A DNA stretch of 64,000 nt, taken from positions 19,966,441 through 20,030,440 of the forward strand of contig JAJEKV010000016.1 of the NCBI GenBank assembly GCA_021234155.1, read 5' to 3'. Source of the stretch: Isoetes taiwanensis (Eukaryota > Streptophyta > Lycopodiopsida > Isoetales > Isoetaceae). Positions 22,729-34,425 of this stretch are shown here, in pieces. Within the stretch, counting starts at the first letter, position 1. The number at the start of each line of letters is the position of its first letter. The notes beneath the pieces were generated by a model. That model had not been told where the DNA came from. It saw only the letters and a list, made by a program, of their open reading frames with translations, and did no database searches. The translations under genes were made by a program, and so were the position numbers.

Positions 22729-24359
22729 TGTGACGGTCCAGGGGAATATACGCCATAAATACGTATATTCCGGGATCCGTCACTATACAAGTCTATCTTC
22801 ATAGCCTTGTATACCATAGATTGTGGCACTAGGGGGCATGGCCAAGTTATTCTCATAGCTTAGCCAACCATAGGTTAGACCATTATCCACGTGGCCTTAA
22901 CCTATTGGGGGCACCCGCCACACAGGACTCACCCGATTGGTGCCACGTGGCATCCTAGGTGGACCTAACTTATATAGGCTGGAACCCTAACCCTAGGCCT
23001 CTTTCCAGCCCTAGCACCCAGAGACTCACCTACTCGTTCGAAACTCCGTTTCGAACATCGCTTGTTGTGGCATAGGCAAAGCAGCCCGGCGAGGTGGACT
23101 TCGTTCTTGGGCAGAGCAGCATCACGTGGGTCGAAGACCATGGAGGCACACGGATCTGGAGGGAGAGCATCAGGAGCAGGTATGTAGGGTAGTAGTTGTG
23201 ATAGCCCATCTGGAATTAGCATTCCAGATGTGCTAGTATCTTGTATCTAGAGTAGAGCCATCCTAGAACCCGTATTCAACATCTTGAACCCTAATCAATG
23301 AACCCTAACCATTAGTTAGATTGTATGATTAGGTTAAGATGTTCTTCTTATGATCATTCTTAGGATATGATGATTATGTGATGTTGGTTGATCATGTTTG
23401 CTCCTCTTGTATTGGGAAGGGGGGTAGAGACCTAGGGCCATATGTAGTATGCTCCTAGAGTAGATCCCTTAGTTCCTATTAGTTCTTTGTCGTGGTAGGG
23501 AGCCCACTGGGGCTATGGAGGCTATGATATGACTCAGCACCAGATAACGGGGCTAGAGGGAAAGTGGAGGGAGGATCCCTGCCGAGTGGGGGCTTCGGGG
23601 GATCCCATAGTGGGCTAGGCTTATGGTCGGTCACTTCGTGTGGGCCGAGCATGGGTCCGACACCTCCTGGGGCAATGGTGTTGCCCTGCCTCTCGAGAGC
23701 TGCAAGGGAGGGCTTGGCTCTCGTTTTGGGGTTTGATGGTACGAATGGGTGTGTGCGTCCACGATTCTCTAGCCGCCCGGCACCTCTAGACCCTGGGAAG
23801 GGGAGATGCAACCCTTCCTGCCTCATCGGACCAGGGAGATGCAACCTGGAGTAGTCCCGATGGGTGATGCCATGGGATTGCGTATCCGGAAGGCTAGAGT
23901 CCTGTCAGAGCCTGATCTAGCCCATCTGCAAAGTATGCACAGGAGGGGCGGATGGAGTGGTCAACCCTAGCCATTGTTCTATGCCAGCCCTCGCCATTGC
24001 CATGACTCGGTCTGCTCTATCTTGAGGCCTAGCCCGTCGGTCACCCTCCTTACGAAGTCTGAGCCGGGTAGGAGCTCTCTTTTTATGGTTTGTGATTATC
24101 ATCTTTGCATTGGTTTATAATGCGATGCACTACCCTCCGAGGTAGTATTTGTATATGTTTTATGCTAGTTACGACGTGTTATCGCTTTGTTATAGGAGCC
24201 CATAGGGAAGGGGCGCCAAGACACCTTCAGTGTTCCCTCCCCGCACTAAGAGTCACCTCGAGTGCGGGTAGGCGAAGGGCCCATCGGTTTGCCGAGCGGA
24301 TGGGGGATTTCCTGCCAAGTGTACGGCCGGGCGCCGTATGTTTAGCAGGGAGCGTCACA
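22729..24359 (+). repeat. 5' LTR, 1631 bp
   Basis: Begins TGTGACGGTCCAGG and ends GGGAGCGTCACA, so the ends are TGTGACG...CGTCACA inverted repeats. It is immediately followed by the primer-binding site. The same sequence, inverted, forms 61710-63320, and a truncated copy forms 27999-28932. Confidence 0.93.
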
Positions 24360-24360
24360 A

Positions 24361-24372
24361 TGGTATCAGAGC
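24361..24372 (+). promoter_or_regulatory. Primer-binding site, initiator tRNA-Met 3' end
   Basis: TGGTATCAGAGC starts one base after the LTR and is complementary to the 3' end of initiator tRNA-Met, the commonest primer of plant LTR elements. Confidence 0.92.
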
Positions 24373-24935
24373 AATGTTCTTGGTTGACCAAGAACTAGCA
24401 CTGACCACAACCATGAAGTAGTCTAACAGGCCTATAGGGGTGTGAAATAAACGTTTCCACCATCGAACCGCGAAAATGGGGGAAAAATTTTCTCCTAGGT
24501 AGTGGGTCAGGACTTAGGTTAAGTGTTAGACGAAAGTTAAGTGAGTCAAACTCATCTTCTAGTAAAATTGGAGTGAAAATCATGCATCTGCATCAAATTT
24601 CACCTACAATGGGTCGAAGAATCATCCCAATCGGAGACCCAGGTGAAAAATGGCGCAAATCCATAATTCACACTTCAAACCATTAGGAAATTGGAAATTT
24701 CAAAGGTATAATACGAATTTTTAGGTGTATTAAGAATTAAACATATATTAAAATTAAGGGTACTATGGGGTAATTAATAAGGGGGGCTAACAAGTAGGCC
24801 TATTAATGGTAGGAGAATATTCTCAGGGGCCCTTCCTTTTAAATATCTCTGACACCTCATTTTTCCCTCCAAACTTTCCTCCACCTTCTCTCTCTGACCA
24901 GCCTATCCCCACCTCGCTTAAGTAGACCGCTAAGT

Positions 24936-25521
24936 ATGGCCGTAACCAAACAGACCTACAGAAGCTGTGACAATTTCACACTCGGGACATGGCTTAACCT
25001 AGCAAATGGACGCCATGTGAAGGAGGACTTAGCTCTTCAGCTTTGAAGGAGGATCGCCTCTGTATCGCACAAATACCAAGGCAGCCAAGAATACCTTCGC
25101 TGGACAAGGTATAAATGACTGCATCAGCCTTCTACTGTGAACGCCCAACATTCCAGGCGGGAGGGGAGGCCACAGTTAACCTCCCACTCACCGGCCACAG
25201 CCCGAGAAGCCGAAGAAGACCCACCATGGGCCTAACTCGGTACACTCCCGTGTCTTCCGGGAGATTAGACACTTTCAACAGTGCACTAATCTCCTGATTA
25301 GGAAGGCACCTTTTGAGCGACTCATGCGGGAGGTGATGCAGCAGTTCGTCACCGACTACAGGGTGACGTCGCTCACAACTCGGGTGTTGCAAGTAGCCGC
25401 TGAGGCCGAGCTCACCCAGTTGTTTGAGGAAGGGAACCTCTGCGCGATCCACGCGAAGAGGGTGATCTTGATGCCCAAGGATGTATACTTGGCGCGTCGC
25501 ATCCGCAAGGAATACCCTTGA
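24936..25521 (+). pseudogene. CENH3-like histone H3 copy inside the LTR retrotransposon
   Basis: The frame opens MAVTKQTYRS, close to the H3 tail MARTKQTARKS. After a degenerate, frame-disrupted tail and linker it reads RRRP...TRYTP, then after a frameshift near 25245 [19 protein letters not shown], and from 25324 an open stretch through the histone fold to [17 protein letters not shown] and [10 protein letters not shown] with a stop at 25519. EIRHFQ and TNLLI are typical of plant CENH3 rather than canonical H3 (EIRRYQ, TELLI), and the loop-1 region ([11 protein letters not shown]) also resembles CENH3. No introns interrupt the fold region, which fits a cDNA-derived copy. Because of stops in the tail it is annotated as a pseudogene. 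A shorter functional protein is not excluded. Confidence 0.72.
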
Positions 25522-25695
25522 GGATGCATTTTTGTCCAAAGTAATGTAATTATTAAGTCTCCCATAAATATAAAATTTTGTTGTAAAGTGACTTCAGTTT
25601 TTGTATAAAAATGTGTTTGGGTTGCTCAAATTTTAGTTTAGTTGTAGCCATCATGACTGTAAGCATCCAAATAGAATAATTTAGTAAGAGTACTA

Positions 25696-26115
25696 TAGGC
25701 AAATTAGCCAAATTTCGGCCAAAATAGCCGAAATCGGAAGGGTGTGCGAAAATAGCCTTTCCGCCCTTGACGGAAGGCCCAAATTCGCATAGCCATCCGA
25801 TTTCACCATATCCAGGCCAAATTTTGCCCAATTAGCCCAGGAAAAGTTCCAAATTAGGTTAGAAATTCCCAAATAAGTATGTTAGGACCTTTAAATTCTC
25901 TAAAACTCTTGATAGAAGTCCCAAAGATCCGAAATCGGAAGGCTATGCGAAATTGGCCTCTGCACCCTTGACTTCTCTAAAACTCTTGATAGAAGTCCCA
26001 AAGATCCGAAATCGGAAGGCTATGCGAAATTGGCCTCTGCTGACCCTTGACCGGAAGGCCCATTTTCGCACTGACCACCCGGTTTCATCATCGCATCTGT
26101 CTCGAAAATTTGGCA
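25696..26115 (+). repeat. Tandem and diverged repeats downstream of the CENH3-like copy
   Basis: A 77-bp unit containing 'ccgaaatcggaaggctatgcgaaattggcc' is duplicated head to tail (starting at 25896 and 25973). Diverged relatives of the same motif lie at about 25720-25790 and 26040-26090. It may be a short satellite-like array. Confidence 0.8.
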
Positions 26116-26221
26116 AAATTGCAATGAAGAGTTCTGAGTGCATATCCTAGCCTTTTCCATGCATTCTAGTATCATGCAGACTCTATTCTAGCTTTTCAAT
26201 CTATTTGAACCTCATCTTAAA

Positions 26222-26305
26222 AGAATTCCCACAGTAGCGGGAATCAAACCTCCCACCCACAAGGTTGAACCCCCAAACCCCAGGTGCCAACCCCGGAGGG
26301 GGCAT
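26222..26305 (-). repeat. Possible tRNA-related SINE head
   Basis: On the minus strand there is a B-box-like GGTTTGATTCCCG preceded about 50 bases upstream by an A-box-like TGGCACCTGGGG. The spacing fits a tRNA-derived pol III promoter. No clear tail or target duplication was found. Confidence 0.3.
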
Positions 26306-26309
26306 CGTT

Positions 26310-27998
26310 TGTGTTTAAATTAGGATTCTTAATTAAATTTAAGCTTTAATAATGTTAAATAATATTAATGGCCAAGCCTTAGATTTAGAACCAAGAACCT
26401 TAAGCTAGATAGAGACAGCACCTGCACTCATCATAGCTTACTTGTCGTCTTATCTTGCTAAGTGTCTTCTTTCTACATGTAGGTAGTATAATTAAACCTT
26501 TTTCATAGAAACCCAGCTAGTTGCCAAGGCCTTAGAAATTGTTGTCACACGTTGGTAGGGTACACCAACACACGTTATAGGTGCACTATCATCAAGTGTC
26601 TTCAGCCATGCCTTGTATCATAGATAATTATCTAGGAATTCATTCTATTTAAGTAATTTAGTCTTAGCACACCAAGTACACTCAGTGAATAAATCTCCTT
26701 CTACCACCCCCACGATAGTAAATAAGTACCTTTCTCAGTGCCTAGTAGAGTGCCATATGCCAAGTGGGTCATTTGAGGTAGAGTGGATAAAGGTATAAAA
26801 ATTAGGGTTTGTAGAGTAAGTAAACGTAAATAATTGTTCTTGCGGTAGTATTAATTGCCTTGTGCTTAGGGCAGTAAAATAGGTCAGGAGAACCTTCGTC
26901 ACAGATCCTCGAGCCTCGACATTGGAGAGACTCGACAACATCAACGAATTGAAAGAAGAGGGCAAACTATGGAGGAAACTTCAACAAATCAAAGGCCAAG
27001 ATGGTGTACAGGGAAGCCCGAACACGAAAAATAAAGGAGAGGCTATAGGAAGAACGACCCCACATCGATGACTAATGCCACAGCTACACCACCAACAAGT
27101 ATACTTCATCGACTTATGATATCAAGAGCCCTAAAAGATGAGACTGGATACACCTCCGAGGAAGGGCAACTATCGCAGATATACAGGACATAGTAGTATC
27201 AGATCTAGATTCCAAGCAGACATGCTTTGACTAAGGAGGTATTGCAAGCCAGCAAGGGTAGGTTCCTCAGGAGTAGGCATATGGCGAGACGGCAACAAAT
27301 TTCTTCCTCATCAGCCCCAATACTTCAGAGCGCCTACATCAACCTCGGCAACACCATCGCAAGCTCATGATGATCTTCGATCTTCCACCTCAGAGATTGG
27401 AGGTCAAACACCATCAAGAAGAGGCATCATGGGGGACCAAATACCAGCATTATTAATTGATCAGTCAAGATTAGTCCCTGCAGATGGATGCACATAAACT
27501 CATCTCAGCAAGAGAAGTTGCACAGTTAGAAGCGGTAAAGCACCCAACATTGTCATCAGCCTTATAACAACAACATGCAACCAGCAAGACGAAGAATAGA
27601 ATCGACAAGGTCAAACACAACAATAGCAATTCAGGAGTTGGAAGAATCATCCTCGAATCTCGTAACCTCCAAGGCAGATGAGCGACATGAAAGAACATTA
27701 TCTTCAAGCTCTTGGGATGCGACACCGAGCGTTATGTTATCTACATCAGCAAGTCCACTAAGAGGGATAATGTTAATGAAGGTAGTCAGCATCAACATTA
27801 AGGACGAGCAGAGTCAAAATATGTTCAATAAAAAAAGCGGGGCACTTGAAGGACCATAAAGAACTCAAGGATACCGATTCTTTTCAACAAATTATGGATC
27901 ATCGCCTTGCCACTCCAACGACTAATGTCTACACCAGCTTTGAGCAAGCTAGGGGACCCTATCGAGATAGTTGAGTTTCTTAGAATTATGGGTGATAA
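26310..27998. other. Internal region of the LTR retrotransposon, no recognisable gene
   Basis: No gag or pol motif is seen in any frame. Short open frames near 27471-27859 are low complexity and overlap on both strands. This is expected for a non-autonomous element. Confidence 0.5.
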
Positions 27999-28932
27999 CC
28001 TAGGGCCATATGTAGTATGCTCCTAGAGTAGATCCCTTAGTTCCTATTAGTTGGGCGGCTTTGTGCATAGGAGCCCACCAGGCTATGGAGGCTATGATAT
28101 GACTCAGCACCAGATAACGGGGCTAGAGGGAAAGTGGAGGGAGGATCCCTGCCGAGTGGGGGCTTCAGGGGATCCCATAGTGGGCTAGGCTTATGGTCGG
28201 TCACTTCGTGTGGGCGAGCATGGGTCCGGACACCTCCCCGGCAATGGTGTTGTTCGCCTCTCGAGAGCTGCAAGGGAGGGCTTGGCTCTCGCTTTGGGGG
28301 TTTGGTCTGGTACGAATCGTGTGTCGTCCACGATTCTCTAGCCGCCCGGCACCTCTAGACCCAGGAAGGGGAGATGCAACCCTTCCCCGCCTCATCGGAC
28401 CGGGGAGATGCAACACGGAGTAGTCCCGATGGGTGATGCCATGGGATTGCGTATCCGGAAGGCTAGAGTCCTGTCAGAGCCTGATCTAGCCCATCTGCAA
28501 AGTATGCACAGGAGGGGCGGATGGAGTGGTCAACCCTAGCCATTGTTCTATGCCAGCCTCGCCATTGCCATGACTCGGTGCGCTCTATCTTGAGGCCTAG
28601 TCCGTCCGGTCACCCTCCTTACGAAGTCCGAGGCGGGGAGGAGCTCTCTGTTTTATGGTTTGTGATTATCATCTTTGCATTGGTTTATGTGCGATGCACT
28701 ACCCTCGAGGTAGTATTTGTATATGTTTTATGCTAGTTCTCGACGTGTTATCGCCTCATTTGTTATAGGAGCCCATAGGGGAAGGGCGCTGCCAAGACAC
28801 CTCACCGTGTTCCCTCCCCGCACTAAGAGTCACCCTCGTGAGTGCGGGTAGACGAAGGAACCCATGCGGTTGCCGAGCCGGATGGGGGGATTTCCGCCAA
28901 GTGCGGCGGGGGCCGTATGTTTAGCGAGGAGC
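27999..28932 (+). repeat. Truncated 3' LTR
   Basis: Matches the 5' LTR from 23431 (CCTAGGGCCATATG) nearly to its end. It lacks the first 702 bases and the terminal CGTCACA-side bases, stopping at GAGGAGC. There are several small indels relative to the 5' LTR. The deletion explains why no target duplication is visible. Confidence 0.88.
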
Positions 28933-29339
28933 CAAGGTTCAGATTTAAAATTAAAGGTTGTGAAGGTTTCTGGGCCAGACATCGGGGAAGATGACATACC
29001 TAAGATTATTGACAAGCTCATAGAAGGAAATATTAAGGAGGAGGATCAGTTGAAGGGTGAAGAAATTCTTCAAAATCAATTGGAAGAGCTTGAAGCAAGT
29101 ATTGCAGACATCGAGAAATCCCATGAAAGGGAAGTGCCTATAAGAGTTGTCTTAGGTGGTGCATCGCCGACAAGCCGAGAAGACATCTCATCAAATCAAG
29201 CAGTAAAGACACCAGCTAAACTAGAAAAGATTGGTAAAAAACAGTTTTTATTTCACTTAGAAAGTGCAAAGGATATTGCACACAACTGAGGAGTCAGAGG
29301 AAGTAGCAAAAATCTCTGCAATTTCAGCAGATCTTATGT

Positions 29340-31829
29340 CAGGCAGATAGACCGTCCATTTGGCACTTTCAATCATGGACAGAAGCTACAAGGGTATAAC
29401 TCTGTCCACCTATCCTCTTGTGTCGTATTGCTACCCTAGATCAGAATCTACCTTCAAGTCTCCCCAATACATAGGTTTTTAATATGTTGTAGAGCCTGCA
29501 TCGGTTGTTCAGCGTGCCACAGCAATAGAAATAAGATGCTTCAGTTTTGACAAGGCAAAAATTGAGCACTTAAAATCCTCTATTAGTTCCAGCTTCTCTT
29601 CTTGAGAGTATATGCGCTATATTTTGATAAATTGTTGAAGCAAGCGTTAGCTTTTATTATCCATGCCCATTGAATAGGGCGATCAAGTAGTGTTTAGAGG
29701 AATCTGGTCCACTTTCGTCGGCAGATCTTAGGGAGAGACTTTATTTCGTCGGCCGTTGAATGGGGCAATCAAGTAGTTTCCAAAGGAATCTGATCCACTT
29801 CAGTTCGCAGATCTCAGGGAGAGACTTTACTGCCCAACAAATGAATTGGTTCAGCATGCAAATCCTTCTAGCTATTTTTTAATAGAGGTTCATATTTCAT
29901 GTGGATTCTGTGGTTTCATTCTAATGTCAATGACATAATTGATTTTGTGATGCTGCAGAATGTCTTCTAAAATGGTTGAAGACATCCAGAAACCACAGAT
30001 ACAAAGACTGCAGATACTTGAAAGTACTTCCATCCATTCTAGGCACATCTATTTCACAGAATTATTAGATCCCTCTAGGCTGCAATTTAAGCCAATAGTA
30101 ATGATCATCATTTATGCAGTTTTCTTCCAGATGGTGCAAGACTTTCAAAACATCATAGTCTCTATTTGACAGCTAAAAACTTTAAGCTATAATGCCTTAA
30201 AAATGTCCATCTCCTAATAAAGTACGTCATCCCACTCCAAAAAATAATAAAGAAAAACCCTGCATTAACCTTGCGGCCCATAGGAATATCCATTTCTTAA
30301 TAAGGTATGTCATTTCACTCCAAAAAAGTAAAGCAAACCCTACATTGACCTTCTGGCCTATAGGATACACATTCTATTGGTTGATTACCATGAGAATCCC
30401 CTCATTCATAGATCTCGACCCCAAAATGTTGTTCTTGTGGCTAAATTATTCCATCTAAAATTTATGAAAACAATCTATGAATCCAAACATAATCCTACTC
30501 AATCTGATTTCTGGTATAATAAGGCCAGATACTTTCTTTATTATATAATCTCATTCTCGCCTTTCCATCATCTCTGAAGAAGGATATATAGCCTCCAATC
30601 CAGGGGGACAAGAAAATTATTAGTATCTTTACTCATTATATTGGGAATATGAAGTTTCTAATGGACAAGCTCGAGAGTCCACTGTGATTATAGACAATCT
30701 CAAAAGTGGCACTCGATAGTTTCTTCGAATTTGAGACACCTAGGTCAAGCATTAATGGTCCTATGCTAGAATTGCCAAATAAAGGATTCAAATTTAGGAT
30801 ATATTGGAGATTTCTATAGATACTTGAGATTTTCCTCCATTCTTTTCTTTTCAATACCCCCCTTGAGATACATAGTGGCCTCTTGGTTCCTATTGCGGAA
30901 TGATATGTATCTCTGGCTTTGAACTTTACCTTTGAACTTCTAAGCCAAACCATTTGGGCAGGGTTAGAAAAATATTTGAGGTACAACTAGGAAATTTGTC
31001 GGTGTATGTTAATGTATACCAGACTTCCTTTACAGTAAAGCTAAAAAATACCGGATTTTACATATAAACTCTATTTTTGCTACTAATTTTTTTCCTGACG
31101 TGCAAAAGTGTCAACTTGAAAATAAGAGCTTCAACCGGCAATCCTCGAGCCTAACCCCCACTTTTTCAATCCTAACCCCCACTTTTTCAATCCCTGCATT
31201 TGGGTTAATATTATATATTACCAAAGGTCGGATAAAGAGTCTGGCTTGAGTTATCCTCCATGCTACCAACCAAGTTATAGAAATCTATCTAGATCATGTT
31301 CTAGTCGAAAGGATCTTTAAAATAATTCAGACCTTTGGCTTGCCAACTCTTGACTTGATATGAGAAGTGTCTAGAAAGGGTATCCATAGGTATGGTTCAA
31401 ATTGAGGCTCTCCAACCCCTCATAGGTACCTCTTACCTCCATCTATCCACTTCTTTTTATGAGAAGGAGGCTACTTGGAGGGATGTTGAAGCAGAAAGAG
31501 TTCTCTAGAAGATGCATCTTTAACCCTCTCACGTGGCATTTGCGAATGTATTGTAAAATATTACTAGAAAAAAAAAACAATAGACAATTGACAATAAACC
31601 AAATGAATTTGAATTTGTGCCGAATTAAAATAGTTGGATATCATGTTTCAAAGTCGTAGCCACCCTTATATATCATGTTTCAAAAATATAGGTGTAGTCA
31701 ATCCGAGGACCCACGCTAACTAATAGTGCAACTCATGTTTTTTTTTGTTCTGGGGTGATACAAGGATTACCCTATTGACTTTATATATATCATTTTAGGT
31801 TGTGAACATTAAATACTATTAAATACTTT
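29340..31829. other. Intergenic or intronic DNA, no supported gene
   Basis: AT-rich. Two blocks of about 70 bases are similar to each other (29692-29750 and 29760-29835, both with 'ggcaatcaagtag...agatct(t/c)agggagagactt'), and a second pair lies at 30190-30290 and 30285-30360. No gene is supported. The open frame near 29960 has no recognisable domain. Confidence 0.4.
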
Positions 31830-32480
31830 CAATATGCATGTTGTATAGAAACACATAAGGTTTGCAATAGATGATTTGCATCTATTTTTTAAAGGTTGGG
31901 GAGGGTTTTAAATATTTTGGTTCTCGTAATGGTTTATTTTTAGACAGTTTACGTGTCACATGGGCTTCCACTTTTGGCTGTACCACAGAGCGATGGTGGG
32001 AAATTTAGTTGTTGCACCTACAGATAGCTCTTTTTTGAATTTCTTGCACTGTCATTTCTCTAGATCAGCCCCACTAAGTTTTCGCTGGAGTTGAGCGCCC
32101 CAGTCAGTAGATCTGTTGCAGGGCACCAGGAAGGGCTCTTTTTGTGCTTGCCTCAAATTCGTATTCTGGATTTCGTTCTTGATGTGGATGTATTGTTTCT
32201 GTTCTTGCTTCAAGCTTTATTTTGGATTCTTATCTCAGATCTGCTACAGCTCATGGCCATGCGTGGTCAGGGACATATTTGGTTTTTCGTCCTTGACGCC
32301 TCTGGTTGCCTGGTTCTTGACGGATTTGTGCTTCCACCGGGCTTTAAATGAGTTTGATTTGCACTGGCCTGATTTCTGCTTCCACCGGGCTTATAGATTT
32401 TGATGTTTTCGTTGTTTGGACTTAAAAATCTAATGGTTTATAATCCAATGGTTGAACAAAAAAAAAAAAAAAAAGTTGCA
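31830..32480 (+). repeat. Dispersed repeat, copy 2
   Basis: Diverged counterpart of 3360-4165, ending with 'aatggtttataatccaatggtt' and an A run at 32458-32475. An A-rich 3' end in both copies would suit a retroposed sequence, but no target duplication is clear. Confidence 0.45.
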
Positions 32481-32869
32481 CTTAGCGATAAGGTCGGTGT
32501 AAGGTCGGTCTATTGCAACTAGGTATTACAGCAATTTTGGAAGCTAGAGTGACGATTTGCATCAAATCATTCGATTTCCCGCCATCGAGCCCCAGGCCCC
32601 CAGCCCCCCAGCCAAATATTTGCCCGACAGCTTGGTTGGACCTTGGAGCCGTGCATGTGGGCAGTGAAATGGCGTTATCCTGTTGGAGAAAAAAAAATTG
32701 AAGGTGTTGGCCGGCTTCTCTTCTTTACATCATGCAAAAGCACTCATCAACAAAGATGGGAAAGAGAGCTTGCCAATACCTCAACGGTATTTCCGACGGC
32801 CCTCAAATTGAGTTCGATTACCGTTCGCTTTGAGCTTAACCTGTGAAATTCGGGCTTTGGGCGAACCTG

Positions 32870-33390
32870 TGGATTCCTGCCGCAACCCAAGAAGTTGAGG
32901 GTGGCTGAGGTGGCGCTTACCCACCGGTTCTTCGGCCTGCCGTAACCCAACCAGGGTTAGTTCGCCGGTCGGATCGGCAGATTCGGTAACAAGGTAATCG
33001 GTTCGGCCTGGCTAACCCTTCGGTCAAACTGGCGGTAATGTGCCGCAGCGGATCGGAATCAAGACGGGTGCCTGTGTAATACAGCGATTCGCTCGGCGAA
33101 CCCCAGGTCAAATCGGCGGCGTCACAAGCCGTGGTGGCAAAGGCCAAGGTGGCTTAGGTCAGCCGGGTTCGGCGACCAACCCCTAATATTCAAGCACGCC
33201 GACCCCCCACCTAAGGCCAACCGAATTTTTCAAGTAAATTCCAAGGCCACCGAATTTTTCAAGTGGGAGGGGTGGAAAGAATTTTTGGTTCGCTTAAAAG
33301 CGAACCCGCGGGTTGAGCCAATATTTTTGGCTCAACTTCGCCCCATCATCCGCTCAACCGCCATCCGCTCAACTTCGCCCGTGTTCCAAG
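32870..33390. repeat. GC-rich non-coding block with short motif repeats
   Basis: GC-rich DNA in which motifs such as 'ttcggcctg', 'gaatttttcaagt' and 'ccatccgctcaac' recur. It resembles 36350-36720 in composition and in 'gggttcgcc(t/c)ggcgaa'-type motifs. Together they may be ends of one unrecognised element. Confidence 0.3.
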
Positions 33391-33424
33391 TCGTATGGCC
33401 TTTTTTTTTTTCTAGTACTTGATA

Positions 33425-33600
33425 TTGATTAGAAAGATATTGATATTGATACTATTAGAAAGATATTGATACTATTGATATTCATTAGAAACATATTGAT
33501 ATTGATATTGATGTTGATACAATTAGAAAGATAATCGATTCTACTACTTGATTTATCGATTCTACTACTAAAGATATTAAATCTATTACTTGTTTCCCAT
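33425..33600. repeat. GATATT/GATACT microsatellite
   Basis: Repeated 'attagaaagatattgatattgata' units with interruptions. Simple-sequence DNA. Confidence 0.85.
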
Positions 33601-33837
33601 TCATAAAACAAAAATTATACACTGTTTTTGTCCATGCTGAGGACGTGACAATTTGATGCAACCACTTGCATCATTATCTGCACGCCAAAGATCGCTTTCA
33701 TCTTTATTTGGCTCGTTGAGCCATTCTACCATCGTTGACACGCGGGAACGCCGGGACGCTAAAGGCAATCGAAGCTCCCTTTCACTCATCCTTGCGACGA
33801 TGGTGAAAGGAGCGGGAGAAGCAGGGGGATTGCTGCC

Positions 33838-34008
33838 CTTTGGAGGAGGAGGAGGAGGAGGAGGGGGGGTCACTGGAGACGACCCTTGGAGGAAGAGGAG
33901 GAGGAGGATTGCTGCTAGAAGGGACATACCGCCTGTGTGGTCTTTAACCCGGACCATTATAACGAGATGGGCAAGAAGATTGGAGGAGGAGGAGGAGGAG
34001 GAGGAGGA
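33838..34008 (+). repeat. GGA microsatellites
   Basis: Two GGA runs, at 33840-33868 (ending in G8) and 33980-34008, with a related short run at 33891-33905 between them. Confidence 0.85.
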
Positions 34009-34036
34009 TTGAGGGATTGAGACTTATAAAGTGGAT

Positions 34037-34124
34037 GTAGGGTTAGGGTTGGGGTTGGGGTTGGGGGGGTTGGGGGGGTTGGGGTTGGGGTTGGGGTTAG
34101 GGTTAGGGTTAGGGTTTAGGTTTA
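34037..34124 (+). repeat. Telomere-like TTAGGG/TTGGGG array
   Basis: About a dozen units of GGGTTA and GGGGTT, with two G7TT units in the middle and a terminal GGGTTTAGG. The mixture of TTAGGG, TTGGGG and one TTTAGGG unit is interstitial and short. It has no coding meaning (the reverse frame is only Pro-Asn repeats). Confidence 0.85.
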
Positions 34125-34425
34125 GTTGCAAACCACACATTAAGGTTGACATGACAACTAGCATGGAAGTAATAAAGCATATTAATTTGGATTTGGATTT
34201 AAATGCTATTTGTTCTATTTGTGTTTTGTGAAGACCCCAATGCATCAATAGGTTTGTACTCAGGCTTGTGTTAATGTTCACCTGTACCTCAGATATCTAT
34301 TCGAGACCGTCGAGAACCATGTCTTATTCAGATGCAGTTCCACCAGTTGGCATGGAGGAGCGTCCCCTGCCGTTTGGCCTACAGAGCGGCGCCAGTCTTC
34401 CCGGACGCATCGGTAGCATTCTAGA

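Larger units (their letters stand above)
22729..28932 (+). mobile_element. Long-LTR retrotransposon derivative carrying a CENH3-like frame
   Basis: It comprises a complete 1631-bp 5' LTR (22729-24359), a tRNA-Met primer-binding site (24361-24372), 3.6 kb of internal DNA and a truncated 3' LTR (27999-28932). No gag, protease, integrase or RT domain is recognisable inside, so it is a non-autonomous (LARD-like) element. The body carries a degenerate histone H3/CENH3-like frame, a 77-bp tandem duplication and a possible SINE. A target duplication cannot be read because the right end is damaged. Confidence 0.82.
22530..29289 (+). pseudogene. EXECUTER-like gene remnant, split by an LTR retrotransposon
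   Basis: Two coding pieces flank the retrotransposon: 22530-22728 (ends NDRINLLKGRVP) and 28933-29289 (begins GSDLKLKVVKVSGPD). Put together they read like the acidic middle part of chloroplast EXECUTER proteins, which have a 'LK.RIPG.K.KV..V' block, an acidic linker, then 'VPIK.VIGG...RVPAKLEK.....F.F'. Here those are GRVP/GSDLKLKVVKV, EEILQNQLEELEASIADIEK, EVPIRVVLGG and TPAKLEKIGKKQFLFHLE. EXECUTER proteins mediate singlet-oxygen signalling in plastids. A TAA interrupts the first piece (about 22591) and a TGA ends the second at 29289, with a related frame going on after it. The match is by remembered pattern only. The gene is broken. Confidence 0.5.

Noticed and set aside
23479-23854. ORFs on both strands in the long LTR
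   Set aside because: The same frames recur in the other LTR copies with indels; they are not under coding constraint.
34024-34281. Minus-strand ORF with Pro-Asn repeats
   Set aside because: It is the reverse translation of the telomere-like array and has no independent support.
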